From Phycisphaerae bacterium (lineage in GTDB: Bacteria > Chloroflexota > Anaerolineae > 4572-78 > J111), in assembly GCA_028285035.1 (NCBI GenBank), contig JANQQF010000003.1, positions 36,929-100,928 on the forward strand: a stretch of 64,000 bases of DNA, written 5' to 3'. Every line of letters begins with the position of its first letter. Within the stretch, counting starts at the first letter, position 1. The position numbers and the translations under genes were made by a program. This document shows, piece after piece, positions 15,773 through 25,760 of the stretch. A model generated the notes under the pieces. The model was not told where the DNA came from. It ran no database searches and saw only the letters and a list, made by a program, of their open reading frames with translations.

Positions 15773-15801
15773 AGCTAGTTCATCGAACCTAGGAGAAACG
15801 A

Positions 15802-18207
15802 ATGAGCGTTATTTGGTATAAAACGTGGTCAGATTTGTTTGACAATAAAATTCGGACCTTGTTAGCCGTATTGAGCATTACCGCTGGTGTGTTTGCCATC
15901 GGGGTAACGTTTGGGATGACTGATCAGTTGCTATCAGGGTTAGATGCTTCTCATCGAGCCAGTGCACCGGCTCATATTTCAATATATCTCACTGATTACA
16001 TTGACGATGTTATGGTTAACCGCCTAAAAAACATAGATGGTGTGAAAGATATTGAGTTGAGCAACCATCTGTCCCCGATACAATATAAAACTCACCCAGA
16101 TCAAGCTTGGCAAAATGGAGAGATCATTATCCGAGAGGATTATGAGACGCAAACGTATGATCAGCTCAACCTGCAAAGCGGTGAATGGCCAGACCGACAC
16201 CAAATTGGCATTGAGCGTCTTTCCGGCGAATTTTATAACATCGCGATTAATGATACGGTTATCTTTAAGGTTGGCGAGCGGACGAGGGAGCGTCAGATCA
16301 ATGGCAGTATCCAGGACAAGCTTAGTTTACCACCTCTGTTTGGTGGAAGCGCTGTTTTTTTCATGCACAACAAAGACGGCGAAATATTTTATGTGCCCAA
16401 AGGTGAGTACAACCAGCTGCTGGTACAGGTCACACCTTATAGCCCTGCTTTGGCTAAACAAGTTGCTTCAACAATTAAAGATCGATTGAGTCAAGAGAAA
16501 GCACAGGTGGCTTTCTCAATCTTCAAAGACCCGCAAAAGCATTGGGGGCGTCCGGCGGTGAAAGGGCTTAATCGAGTGTTGCAAATTATGTCCATCGTCT
16601 CATTGGCGGCCAGTGTTGTTCTAGTTTTTAATACCGTAACCGCTATCATTACCCAACAAACCAACCAAATCGGCATTCTCAAAGCGATTGGTGGGAGCCA
16701 AGGCAAGATTGCCCAGGTGTATCTTGCCCTTATCCTGGCTTACGGAGTGTTAGCGTTACTCATTGCGCTTCCGTTAGGAGCTTGGCTATCTTTTTTTGTG
16801 ACTCAATACATGCTCAGCCTGTTCAACATTGACTACAACACTTTCCGCTTCTCTGGCACTACATTTTTGTGGCAAGGTGTAGCGGCTTTGACTGTGCCGT
16901 TGATGGCAGGCCTTTGGCCAATTTTAAGTGGCACAGCGATTACGGTACGTGAGGCCATCGCCAGTTATGGGTTAGGTGGGAATTCAAAGAATGATTTTTT
17001 GGATATGTTTATGGGGTGGTTTGGTCAGAAACTGTTGTCAGGGCCGTATGCCTTAGCACTGGCCAATACCTTTCGGCAGCGACAACGTTTATTATTAACG
17101 CAGGGAGTATTAACACTTGCCGGAGTTATGTTTTTAGTGATCCTGAGTTTATCTTCTTCAGTCAATTTCACCTTAGATAATATCTTTTCCAACCATCGTT
17201 ACGATTTTGTCGCAGGGTTTGGCCAGGAGCGGGTTGAAGCGTTAGTAGCGCTTGCACAACAACATCCTGGGGTGAAATCAGTTGAAGTTTGGGCCTCGTA
17301 TGAAGGCACTGTCCTCAAAGAAAATCAAGATCGTCGCGAAGCAGGGGTTGGGATAGAACTGGTTGGTATCCCGAACGGGACGGATAGCTTCCGACCATCA
17401 AGAATAGTGGCTGGTCGTTGGCTGTCTCCTGAGGATGACACAGGTATTGTTGTAAACAAGGATTTAGCGGATGCCAATGACATTCAGCTTGGTGATTTGC
17501 TCACGCTTGATTTATCCCCGCTCAGAGATAGAAAGTGGATTGTGATTGGGCTATATAAAGAGGTGTTCAATGAGGAGGGAGTCACCTCAGAGATTTACGC
17601 AAACCTGGACGCTGTCTTTCAGAAAACCAACCAATACAATCAAGGTAATCAAATCCGGGTCTTGACCCAACAACGGAATCAAACATTTGTATCTGAAGTG
17701 ATGACAGATTTAAGGCAGCGTTATGAACAGCGCAAGATTAAAGTGTATAGCTTGGACTCACTCACCAAAATCAGACAGGATGCAGAGAATCAATTTATCA
17801 TTGTTCTCCAAATGCTTGGTTTTTTGGCTGCTGTTGTCACCCTCGTGGGTGGCATTGGGCTGATGGGGGCTATTTCAATTAGCGTTATCGAACGGACTCG
17901 TGAGATCGGTGTTATGCGAGCGACAGGCGCTCAAACCAGGACGATTATGGGGATGTTTATCCTGGAAGGCGTCGTCCAAGGTCTGCTGAGTTGGTTGATT
18001 GCGATCCCAATATCATTTGTCCTCGCCAAACCGTTGGCAAATATGCTTGGCACTGTTATGTTTGAGGCTAACTTGGATTATCAATATAATAGCGGGGCCA
18101 TTTCGGTGTGGCTTATCATAATTTTGATAATCTCAATTATCGCTACGATTTTACCAGCTCGTCGAGCGACCCAGGTTAGTGTTAGAGAGAGTTTGGCCTA
18201 TGATTAA
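15802..18207 (+). CDS. FtsX/MacB-type ABC permease with two FtsX domains
   Basis: 801 residues. The N-terminal TM (about 19-40) begins with the typical DNKIRTLLAVLSITAGVFAI, followed by a large extracytoplasmic MacB-like domain. Helices are at about 265-385 (first FtsX domain), about 430-450, and 670-795 (second FtsX domain with the ISVIERTREIGVMRATGA signature). This is the usual architecture of LolCDE/MacB-related permeases that power lipoprotein or drug release through an ATPase partner. No ATPase gene is present nearby, so it must be supplied elsewhere. AGGAG precedes the ATG. The TetR gene follows 64 nt downstream. Confidence 0.9.
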   Translation: MSVIWYKTWSDLFDNKIRTLLAVLSITAGVFAIGVTFGMTDQLLSGLDASHRASAPAHISIYLTDYIDDVMVNRLKNIDGVKDIELSNHLSPIQYKTHPDQAWQNGEIIIREDYETQTYDQLNLQSGEWPDRHQIGIERLSGEFYNIAINDTVIFKVGERTRERQINGSIQDKLSLPPLFGGSAVFFMHNKDGEIFYVPKGEYNQLLVQVTPYSPALAKQVASTIKDRLSQEKAQVAFSIFKDPQKHWGRPAVKGLNRVLQIMSIVSLAASVVLVFNTVTAIITQQTNQIGILKAIGGSQGKIAQVYLALILAYGVLALLIALPLGAWLSFFVTQYMLSLFNIDYNTFRFSGTTFLWQGVAALTVPLMAGLWPILSGTAITVREAIASYGLGGNSKNDFLDMFMGWFGQKLLSGPYALALANTFRQRQRLLLTQGVLTLAGVMFLVILSLSSSVNFTLDNIFSNHRYDFVAGFGQERVEALVALAQQHPGVKSVEVWASYEGTVLKENQDRREAGVGIELVGIPNGTDSFRPSRIVAGRWLSPEDDTGIVVNKDLADANDIQLGDLLTLDLSPLRDRKWIVIGLYKEVFNEEGVTSEIYANLDAVFQKTNQYNQGNQIRVLTQQRNQTFVSEVMTDLRQRYEQRKIKVYSLDSLTKIRQDAENQFIIVLQMLGFLAAVVTLVGGIGLMGAISISVIERTREIGVMRATGAQTRTIMGMFILEGVVQGLLSWLIAIPISFVLAKPLANMLGTVMFEANLDYQYNSGAISVWLIIILIISIIATILPARRATQVSVRESLAYD

Positions 18208-18271
18208 CCGAGTGTTTTATCAAGCTCGTTAGAGAAGGCAATGACGATTGTGATATCAACGGAGATGACAT

Positions 18272-18856
18272 ATGGGGCGTAAAAGTTTAGCCAATGAACG
18301 GAGTAACCAAATCCTCGATGCTTTTGAACACTGTATTAGTGAGTACGGGCTTCAGGGGGCGACCTTACAACGTACAGCTGAACAAGCTGAGATAAATATT
18401 GGGATGATTCACCACTATATTGGGACACGTGATGATCTCTTGAAGGCAATGGTTAATCGTTTTATTGAAAAAACGCAACAAGAAATCGAAGCCTTTATTG
18501 AAGTGACTCCGGCGGATTTACGCCTCCCTTATTTGTTTCACCACTTATTTGAAGAAGATGAAGATATTGAAACAGCTCGCATTATGAATGAGCTATTTAT
18601 CGCGAGTAATCATAACGAGTTTGTCCGAGGGCTGCTTCAGGAAATCCATCAGTTTTATGAAGATTTTATCGCTACTGAAATCGATCGAACCTACCCACAT
18701 TTAGGTGCTGCTTCTTGCCAAGACCTTGGCTTTGCCTTGTTGTCATTAGCCTATGGGGCTGGCCTTCTAGGTGAAATCGGTCTTGAGCGTCGGCAAAAAT
18801 CAATATCACAATTTGCCGATCTACTTCTACAAACTGCTGCCAATCAACCTAAATAA
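18272..18856 (+). CDS. TetR-family transcriptional repressor
   Basis: 194 residues. The N-terminal HTH is clear: RSNQILDAFEHCISEYG, then TLQRTAEQAEINIGMIHHYI, with a canonical HHYI recognition helix end. The C-terminal ligand-binding region (about 75-190) is all-helical with no recognised effector signature. It is third in the cluster after two ABC membrane proteins and probably represses it through the dyads at 14812-14879 (inference). Its last 8 nt overlap the convergent LuxR-family gene. Confidence 0.88.
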   Translation: MGRKSLANERSNQILDAFEHCISEYGLQGATLQRTAEQAEINIGMIHHYIGTRDDLLKAMVNRFIEKTQQEIEAFIEVTPADLRLPYLFHHLFEEDEDIETARIMNELFIASNHNEFVRGLLQEIHQFYEDFIATEIDRTYPHLGAASCQDLGFALLSLAYGAGLLGEIGLERRQKSISQFADLLLQTAANQPK

Positions 18857-21506
18857 GACCCAATCGCCGCGCTTGTAACGTCGCTTCAGTGCGATTACGC
18901 ACATTGAGCTTACCGAAGATGTTGTTCGTGTGCCGAGCGACTGTCCCAGTCGCAATAATCATCCGCTCGGCAATTTGAGGGTTGGATAGCCCTTGGCCAA
19001 TGAGCTGTAGAATTTCGATCTCGCGTTCGGTCAGTGGGTCGATCAGGGGCTGAATGGTCACACCAACAGGCAGGAAGGCAGCCTGAATGCTACCGATAAA
19101 GGAGTCAACATCACCCTCACGAGCCAGTTCACGAAGTAAGGGGGCGATGTCAACCGCCTGCTCGACAAAAACTCGTAGATAGCCACCAGGGCGAGCGAGT
19201 TCAATGGCGGTACGCAAATAATCAAGTGCTGCCACTGCTTCCCCCAATCGCTGGCTTGCGCTGGTCTGCAAGACTGCCCCAGTGAGACGATGCTCACGCC
19301 AACCATTGTCTTTGGCCTCACCCACACAAGTCGCTAATCGGTCGAGAGCCAAAGTGGGGTCACGATGCATCAGCCAACGGGCATAGGTGTGTTGAAAGGT
19401 TTGAAGTTGCAGCCGAGATATGTTAGATAGGTCCTCACGTTCGAAATCTGCAACCCAGCCAGCAGCCTCATCAGGCTTACCTTGCAATAGATAAAGGTGA
19501 GCGCGAAGACCTGCTGTTTGGAAACGTACCCGTGGGTTAGGATGTCGAGCGACGAGTGCTTCAATTTGATCAAGCAACTCCAAGGCATCTTCCCAAGCCC
19601 CCTGAGCCTGACGAATACGGGCCAGCATCTCAAGATCGTGGCGGGTGACACTAACGGCTTTACCAACAGCCCGATTGATGGCGATACTGCGCTGAACATA
19701 GTCAAAGGCGTCATTGAGCTGATTGCGCTTAAACTTCAACGATCCATAACTACTCCAGGCAAAATCGAGTAACGGGTTCGAGAGGAATTGCTCTGAGGGC
19801 ATACTACTCATAATTTCTTGGTAAATACGCTCGGCTGCATAGAGATCCCCCTGGATCATATGCGCTTCAGCTAAATCACCACTAGCATACACCCAAAAGG
19901 CTAAATTGGTGTGTGGGCTCAGATACTCCCGCGCTTGCTTCAGCGCTTCGATAGCGATCGTGGCATTTCCCTTAAGCCGATGGGCAAAGCCTTGTACTTG
20001 GAGAATCATTCCTTGTATGGCTTGGTTCTCCAAATCCGAAATATTGATCGAAGACAACTTGGTGATGACCTCGTCGAAGTTCCCTCGATAAAGCTCAAGT
20101 TCAGCTTCCAAGGCAATCAGCTCACTTCGGATTTCCGAGTCATCCAAATGATCAGCCAGCAGCGGGCGCAGCCTCTGCAAGTACCGATCCAATTCCTCAA
20201 AGCCAGCCACATAGGCCGTTACCCACGCCAAAGTTAATGCCGTTTTGGGATAGGCAACTTGAGACTGTTCAGGCAGACGCTGAAACCAGCCAAACAGGCT
20301 GGTAGCTCGGCCATAACGCCACATATAATCATTGGCCTGCTCAGCCAGTAGTTGAGCCACCTCATCATATTGTGCTGCTTCAAGACCATGCTCAATGGCC
20401 TCATCAATTAGCCCTGCTTTACGAAGCCAATTGAAAGCTCGGATGTGATACCCTCGATATTGTTCAGGCTGATTTGCCGCCAACTGCTGGCGCAAATAGT
20501 TAGATAACAAGGCGTGGTAACGATACCAGCCACCCTGGGTGTCGAGAGGAATAATAAACAGATTACGCGATTCTAATTCGTCAAGTAGTCTCTGGCTGTC
20601 ATCTCGCTCGGCTACCGCGTTACATAGGTTTACATTGAAGCGATCAAGAATCGCCGTTGCCATCAAAAAGGCTTGCAACTCGTCAGATTGTTGTTTGAGC
20701 ACCTCGTCGGTTAAATACGCAATTAGGTAACGATCTTGACTAGAAAATCGGGCCAGCTTTGTTTCGACATCACCCGGCCCTTGCAAGGATAAGGCCATCA
20801 ACTGCAAGGCCCCAATCCAGCCCTCAGTTTGGGCGGTCACCCGAACGATGTCCTCGTCTGTCAAGGTCAGCTTTACCCCATCCCGCAAAAATTGTCCCAC
20901 TTCGGCCACGGTAAATTGCAACGTGGGGGCATCAATCAAATTGAGTTGACCGCGCACCCGCCAACGGGCTATCGGCATCTGCGGTAATTCACGGCTGGTG
21001 ATGAGGGTGTGAACGTGAGGGGGGACGTGCTCAATCCAGTATTGGACCATACCCCGCACGATATCGTTCTCGATGACGTGCCAATCATCAAGCACTAAAG
21101 CGAGTGGGGCGGGCTGTTGGGCTAATTCATTAATCAACTGATTGAGTAGACTGTGAGCCTCGTTTGACTGTAGGCTGATTTGTCCGGCAGCCAAGAGGTC
21201 AGACACATCCTGCCCAAAATCTGGATAAATTTGTTGCCAAGCTGCAATGAAATAATTAAGAAAAAGGGCAGGGTCATTGTCATACGCCTCTACGGTGAAC
21301 CAAGCCACCGCGAAGTTTGAGGATGGCTCTTGCTGGCTAGTCACCCACGCCACCGCCAAGGTCGTTTTTCCATAGCCCGCCGGGGCGTGAATCAGGTTGA
21401 GCTTTCCGTGCATCCCCACATCCAATTGATCAAGCAGGCGTTGTCGTACGATGTAGGTATGCGGCAGTCTTGGGGGAACTAATTTTGTTAGTAGCAACGG
21501 GGCCAT
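18849..21506 (-). CDS. MalT-like LuxR-family ATPase regulator
   Basis: 885 residues, typical for large ATP-dependent LuxR regulators (LAL/MalT). The Walker A motif APAGYGKTT is at 41-49, a LVLDDWHVI Walker B region follows at about 137-145, then an AAA/winged-helix part and a TPR-like helical region (about 350-800). The C-terminal GerE/LuxR HTH (about 820-882) reads PLTEREIEILQLIGQGLSN followed by IIATGTVARHTNNIFGKL. Such proteins integrate an inducer and ATP. It is divergent from the BTAD regulator, with 170 bp between their starts, and its stop overlaps the TetR gene. Targets are unknown. Confidence 0.92.
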   Translation of the reverse strand: MAPLLLTKLVPPRLPHTYIVRQRLLDQLDVGMHGKLNLIHAPAGYGKTTLAVAWVTSQQEPSSNFAVAWFTVEAYDNDPALFLNYFIAAWQQIYPDFGQDVSDLLAAGQISLQSNEAHSLLNQLINELAQQPAPLALVLDDWHVIENDIVRGMVQYWIEHVPPHVHTLITSRELPQMPIARWRVRGQLNLIDAPTLQFTVAEVGQFLRDGVKLTLTDEDIVRVTAQTEGWIGALQLMALSLQGPGDVETKLARFSSQDRYLIAYLTDEVLKQQSDELQAFLMATAILDRFNVNLCNAVAERDDSQRLLDELESRNLFIIPLDTQGGWYRYHALLSNYLRQQLAANQPEQYRGYHIRAFNWLRKAGLIDEAIEHGLEAAQYDEVAQLLAEQANDYMWRYGRATSLFGWFQRLPEQSQVAYPKTALTLAWVTAYVAGFEELDRYLQRLRPLLADHLDDSEIRSELIALEAELELYRGNFDEVITKLSSINISDLENQAIQGMILQVQGFAHRLKGNATIAIEALKQAREYLSPHTNLAFWVYASGDLAEAHMIQGDLYAAERIYQEIMSSMPSEQFLSNPLLDFAWSSYGSLKFKRNQLNDAFDYVQRSIAINRAVGKAVSVTRHDLEMLARIRQAQGAWEDALELLDQIEALVARHPNPRVRFQTAGLRAHLYLLQGKPDEAAGWVADFEREDLSNISRLQLQTFQHTYARWLMHRDPTLALDRLATCVGEAKDNGWREHRLTGAVLQTSASQRLGEAVAALDYLRTAIELARPGGYLRVFVEQAVDIAPLLRELAREGDVDSFIGSIQAAFLPVGVTIQPLIDPLTEREIEILQLIGQGLSNPQIAERMIIATGTVARHTNNIFGKLNVRNRTEATLQARRLGLI

Positions 21507-21676
21507 AGGATTAACAAGATAAATTGATCATAAATAGTTGGCGGCTAAGGATAACATGAATGACCCTAAGATGAAAGCACAAAAGGGACGCTGTCTTTCG
21601 CTTACAGATGCAGATATTTGTGTTATACTGGCGAGAAGTTTTGCAAGTGCTCTTGGTGAGCGTAAGAGAGAGAAGC

Positions 21677-24600
21677 ATGTCCCAGCATATCCATATGACC
21701 ACCTTGCAAATTTATCTATTGGGAAAATTTCAAATTCTATCCAATGGCGAGATTATTCCCCCTGATGCCTTTGTGACAAAAAAGGCTATCCTTCTCCTTA
21801 AAATTTTGCTGACCCGATATCCCCATCCAACAAACAAAGACCAGTTGCTGGAATGGCTTTGGCCAAATGTCGGGCCAGAGGTTGGCGCAAAGAGCTTACG
21901 GGCGGCAACGAGCCGCCTGCGACGCGCTCTGGAACCGAACTTACCCCGTTATGCCTCTTCGAGTTTTATCCATGTCTCTGGAGGTCGTTATCATTTCCAG
22001 CCTAGTGTGGAGACTTGGCTTGATGTGGTGGCATTTGAAACCTTAGCCAAAGAAGGGCAAGTCCGCGCCGAGCAAAGCCATTGGCTTGAGGCCATAAAAG
22101 CTTTTCAGGCGGCACGTCACCACTATCAAGGGGATTATCTCGCCGAAGATCGCTACATGGATTGGGCCATTGCAGAGCGGGAACGGTTGCGAGAAGTATA
22201 TCTGAATATCACCAGCCATTTAGCTGACATCTCTGCCCAGCAGCGACAGTATCAAGAGGCAATCACCTTATGCCAAGAGGTTTTAGCCGCCGATCAGCTC
22301 CGTGAAAGTGTGTGGCGACAGTTGATGCGTTATCATTTCTATGCGGGCAATCCGGCTCTGGCTTTACAAGCGTATCAGACTTGCAAACAAACCTTGCACC
22401 AAGAATTGGCCATAGCGCCAGATACTGAAACCACGAACCTACAGATTGAGATACAGCAATCCCAACAAGGTGAGCAATTCCTGTCCGCCACTCATTTGGG
22501 AACATCTCACTTAAACCGTCAGCCAAGGTTGCCTGTGATTCTTGGACGAATGCCCTTTGTTGGCCGCCGAGATGAGTTTGAGTGGCTACATCGTCAGCTT
22601 ACCGAAGTAGGTCAAGGGCACCCCCGGCTCGTTTTGATTGAGGGGGAAGCGGGGATTGGCAAAACCCGACTAGCTGAAGAGAGTCTAGCCTATGCTCAAC
22701 AACACGGGTTTACCATTCTGACCAGTCGTGGACGAGAGAGATCTGCGGATCAGCCCTATCAAGCAATTCGAGAAGCTTTGTTAGAGGTCATTACGCCTGA
22801 CCTTCTAGCGACTAAATCAGTTGATGCCACTTGGTTGGCTGCCGTTGCAGAGATTATTCCTGACCTAAGTCGAAAATCTTCTAACTTGCCCGATTTACCG
22901 ACCCTCGCTCCAGAGCAGGAAAAGCAACGATTATTCAAAGCCTTGACCCAGATTTTGTTGGCCCAAATTACATCAACGGGGCTTATCCTCCTTTTTGATG
23001 ACCTTCAGTGGGTCGATAGTGCCACGCTGGAATTTTTGACCTTTTTTATTAACTTGCTCGATCATCAGCCCATTCTTTTCCTTTACACAGTCCGATCAGA
23101 AGAGATCAACCCTATCGACTCTGAGCAAAGTCTGGCCCGGTTTCTGTGGGAATTAAAGCGAGTAAATAAATTGCATCGAATAGCTCTCACATCGCTATCT
23201 CAGAAGGCAGTGACCACCTTGTGGCAAGCAATGTCAGGTCTGTCGGCCGAAAGTGAACTTGATCAAAAACTGTACCACGAAACGGCTGGACACCCTCTCT
23301 ATTTGCAAGCGACATTACAGGCCCTTTTTGAGGAAGGGGAGGTAGTGGTCAATGATACAGGAACTTGGCAGCTACAGAGCCAGGGGAGACTAGCTCCTGA
23401 GGTCCTTACGCCAAGGACCGTGAAGCAGATGATCGGTCGTAGGCTTGACCGACTCGCTCCAGATTCGCGCCAAGTGTTAGAAACAGCAGCAGTGTTGGGA
23501 CGCAGTTTTTCCTGGACGATCTTACGTCAAATGCGCCGCCAACGTTGGGATGTCATGTTTGATACTTTAGAACATCTAACTGAGGGACTCTTCATTCAAG
23601 AACAGACCCAAGATCAATATAGCTTTAATCACGACAAGATTCAGGAGGTGGTGTATGACACGATCCCTGCGGAACGAAGACGTTGGTTACATCGCAAGGC
23701 AGGGGAAGCATTAGAGGGTGACTCGACTGACCAGCTCGATGAGATGTTAGGTACTCTCGCCTATCATTTTTCTAAGGCCGCCGAATACCCAAAGGCATTT
23801 AAGTATTGGCGTCAGGCAGGTCGTTACGCGACGCGTATCTATGCCCACACTGAAGCGATGAAAAATTGTCAGGCAGCCTTGGCTCTGGTCGAGCAAAATC
23901 AGTTTCAGCCACCAGCCGAGTCTCTGGCTGACCTGTATGAGCAATTAGCTCGGTTGTATGAAGCATTGGGACAATATTCTGAGGCGATGGTCCAAGTTAA
24001 TCTGGCCCTCCAACACACTCGTCTGCCAGCCGTACAAGTTCGCTTAAAATACAGATTGGTTCATTATCATGATCGTCTTGGGCAGGCTAATCGACGAGAG
24101 TTGCTGGAAGAATTGGTGACCGAAATCAATCAATTTGGCACTGATCAAATCGGGCATTTAGAGTCAGCTCGGGTTTATGCACGCTGGGCCATAATTGGGA
24201 GTTACTATGGCCCCGAGGTATCAGCTCGTTATGCCGCCCTGACCGAACAAGCTTTGTTAGCGTATCGTCCCACAATATTTTCTGAACCCACCCAACTGGC
24301 GTGGGCTGAATTTGATGTGGCCCATACCGCTCTAATCAGCTTGGGGGAAATGTGGCTTTATTGGGGGCGTTTTCCAGAGGCGTTGGATATTCTGGAAAAA
24401 TCACTGCTACTAGCCAAACGGCAAGAGAATGATTCCGCGATTGGTTTTTCCTGTAATAACACCGGAGATGTTCTATGCGCCCAAGGTAAATTTTCTGAGG
24501 CCCGCCCTTGGTATCCTCGGGCAGCGGCAGCTTGGGAGACAGCGGGGCAACAGTGGCTACAAATGGTCGCCCATGGGCAACACGGGCTGAGTTGGGCTGC

Positions 24601-24985
24601 TGAAGATCAGTGGGCGAATGCTGTAACCAGCCTGCACCAAGCTCGGGCCATTGGCGAGTCGGTTGAGCCAACCCTGTGGTTGGCCAATGTCTATTTGTTC
24701 CTCGCTCTGGCTGAAATAAAATTAACGGGCAACCAAATCCAAGCCAAAACGTATCTTGAACAAGCCACCACTACCGCCGAGATTAGCAATCAGCAGTTAC
24801 CCTCAATTCTCTGGCATTTAGCCCAAAGTGCCCTGTACAATAGCCAAAGCGATTGGCAGACCGCCCAGCAAATATTGACTGAACGCATTGAAACGGGTCG
24901 GGTTGGTACGGAATGGAAGCTTTTTTACCCCTGGTTGGTGCCTCAATTTGAACCCAGCAAACTACGAGGCTCAGTGGATTCATAA
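21677..24985 (+). CDS. SARP-like BTAD regulator with AAA ATPase and TPR domains
   Basis: About 1102 residues from the ATG at 21677; a further ATG at 21695 is possible, and a longer frame starting at 21608 overlaps the promoter area. Order: OmpR-type winged helix (about 10-100, LLEWLWPNV, SLRAATSRLRRAL), BTAD domain (about 105-260), an AAA/NACHT-like ATPase with Walker A GEAGIGKT (323-330) and Walker B LLFDD (441-442), then TPR-like helices to the end. Such SARP-family proteins bind direct repeats near promoters. A set of 10-11-bp-spaced CAACATT repeats lies 0.5 kb downstream at 25469. A possible promoter, CTTACA-N17-TATACT, is at 21601-21629. Confidence 0.9.
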   Translation: MSQHIHMTTLQIYLLGKFQILSNGEIIPPDAFVTKKAILLLKILLTRYPHPTNKDQLLEWLWPNVGPEVGAKSLRAATSRLRRALEPNLPRYASSSFIHVSGGRYHFQPSVETWLDVVAFETLAKEGQVRAEQSHWLEAIKAFQAARHHYQGDYLAEDRYMDWAIAERERLREVYLNITSHLADISAQQRQYQEAITLCQEVLAADQLRESVWRQLMRYHFYAGNPALALQAYQTCKQTLHQELAIAPDTETTNLQIEIQQSQQGEQFLSATHLGTSHLNRQPRLPVILGRMPFVGRRDEFEWLHRQLTEVGQGHPRLVLIEGEAGIGKTRLAEESLAYAQQHGFTILTSRGRERSADQPYQAIREALLEVITPDLLATKSVDATWLAAVAEIIPDLSRKSSNLPDLPTLAPEQEKQRLFKALTQILLAQITSTGLILLFDDLQWVDSATLEFLTFFINLLDHQPILFLYTVRSEEINPIDSEQSLARFLWELKRVNKLHRIALTSLSQKAVTTLWQAMSGLSAESELDQKLYHETAGHPLYLQATLQALFEEGEVVVNDTGTWQLQSQGRLAPEVLTPRTVKQMIGRRLDRLAPDSRQVLETAAVLGRSFSWTILRQMRRQRWDVMFDTLEHLTEGLFIQEQTQDQYSFNHDKIQEVVYDTIPAERRRWLHRKAGEALEGDSTDQLDEMLGTLAYHFSKAAEYPKAFKYWRQAGRYATRIYAHTEAMKNCQAALALVEQNQFQPPAESLADLYEQLARLYEALGQYSEAMVQVNLALQHTRLPAVQVRLKYRLVHYHDRLGQANRRELLEELVTEINQFGTDQIGHLESARVYARWAIIGSYYGPEVSARYAALTEQALLAYRPTIFSEPTQLAWAEFDVAHTALISLGEMWLYWGRFPEALDILEKSLLLAKRQENDSAIGFSCNNTGDVLCAQGKFSEARPWYPRAAAAWETAGQQWLQMVAHGQHGLSWAAEDQWANAVTSLHQARAIGESVEPTLWLANVYLFLALAEIKLTGNQIQAKTYLEQATTTAEISNQQLPSILWHLAQSALYNSQSDWQTAQQILTERIETGRVGTEWKLFYPWLVPQFEPSKLRGSVDS

Positions 24986-25053
24986 TATCCATCCAATTTG
25001 ATCTTTCGGAAAATTTGTTCTATATTCCAATCAATTCTTGAAGGGGATTTGCT

Positions 25054-25416
25054 ATGAATCTGGATACATTGCGCGACTACATTTTCAAGAAAAAGGGTGT
25101 AACTGAGGAAACACCCTTTGGGCCTCAGACCTTGGTCTTCAAAGTGATGGGTAAGATGTTCGCTCTGGCTGCTTGGGAAGAAACACCCCTTCGGATCAAT
25201 CTGAAATGTGATCCTGATTTTGCCATTACCCTACGAACGCAATATGAAGCCGTCCAGCCCGGATATCATATGAATAAAACACATTGGAATACAGTTACCC
25301 TTGACGGCACCATTCCCCAAGGGGATGTATTAGGAATGATCGACCTCTCCTATGATTTGGTGGTGAAGGGGCTCAAGAAAGCTGACCAGAAAAAACTTGA
25401 TGCATTATCCGGATAG
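25054..25416 (+). CDS. MmcQ/YjbR-family protein
   Basis: 120 residues, the usual size of the family. N-terminal MNLDTLRDYIFKKKGVTEE, FGPQTLVFKVMGKMFAL, a conserved core around INLKCDP, and HMNKTHWNTVTLDG are characteristic. The fold resembles a DNA-binding double-wing, but the function of this cytoplasmic family is not established. It lies 68 nt after the BTAD regulator on the same strand. GAAGGGGA precedes the ATG by about 8 nt. Confidence 0.9.
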   Translation: MNLDTLRDYIFKKKGVTEETPFGPQTLVFKVMGKMFALAAWEETPLRINLKCDPDFAITLRTQYEAVQPGYHMNKTHWNTVTLDGTIPQGDVLGMIDLSYDLVVKGLKKADQKKLDALSG

Positions 25417-25468
25417 TAAAGCCCATTAGCTTAGGTTAGCTCCCACTCCCCCATTAAATTTTCTCCCA

Positions 25469-25497
25469 CAACATTTTTCAACATTTTTTCAACATTT
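25469..25497 (+). promoter_or_regulatory. Three CAACATT direct repeats at 10-11 bp spacing
   Basis: CAACATT begins at 25469, 25479 and 25490. A TAGGCT sequence that could act as a -10 box is at 25504-25509, 7 bp after the last repeat. SARP-family activators are known to bind heptamer direct repeats spaced by 11 bp next to the -10 box, and such a regulator is encoded just upstream. Confidence 0.5.
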
Positions 25498-25507
25498 ATT
25501 TGCTAGG

Positions 25508-25532
25508 CTGCCTCTATCACATTTAGAGGCAG
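25508..25532 (+). promoter_or_regulatory. Hairpin that contains the ribosome-binding site
   Basis: A perfect 9-bp stem (CTGCCTCTA with TAGAGGCAG) and 7-nt loop lie 3 nt before the ATG at 25536. The only good Shine-Dalgarno sequence, AGAGG (25525-25529), is in the 3' arm. If transcribed in full it would mask translation of the following gene. Confidence 0.45.
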
Positions 25533-25535
25533 TTC

Positions 25536-25745
25536 ATGATGAAACACGCTGGTTTTGAGCGTCAAACTTTGTCCTTTGTCTTACGCCTTTGGCTTGAAAC
25601 GGAGACTTCGACCGATCCTGCCTACAGTCGGGGTCAGCTTGAAGTTGTGACGAGTGGCGAGACCATTCATTTCAGCGACTTATCGGAAATTTTGGCCATT
25701 CTGACGGAGCGAATAAATCGAGTGCGGGATGAGGCAAATAAGTAG
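25536..25745 (+). CDS. Small unrecognised protein upstream of the secreted beta-propeller protein
   Basis: 69 residues; two consecutive ATGs (25536, 25539) are possible starts. It contains TLSFVLRLWLETETSTDPAYSRGQLEVV and a C-terminal helix SEILAILTERINRVRD. No signal peptide, membrane helix or known domain is seen. It ends 15 nt before the next gene's GTG, so the two are very probably cotranscribed. Function unknown. Confidence 0.6.
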   Translation: MMKHAGFERQTLSFVLRLWLETETSTDPAYSRGQLEVVTSGETIHFSDLSEILAILTERINRVRDEANK

Positions 25746-25760
25746 CAGGGGAGAAATAAC

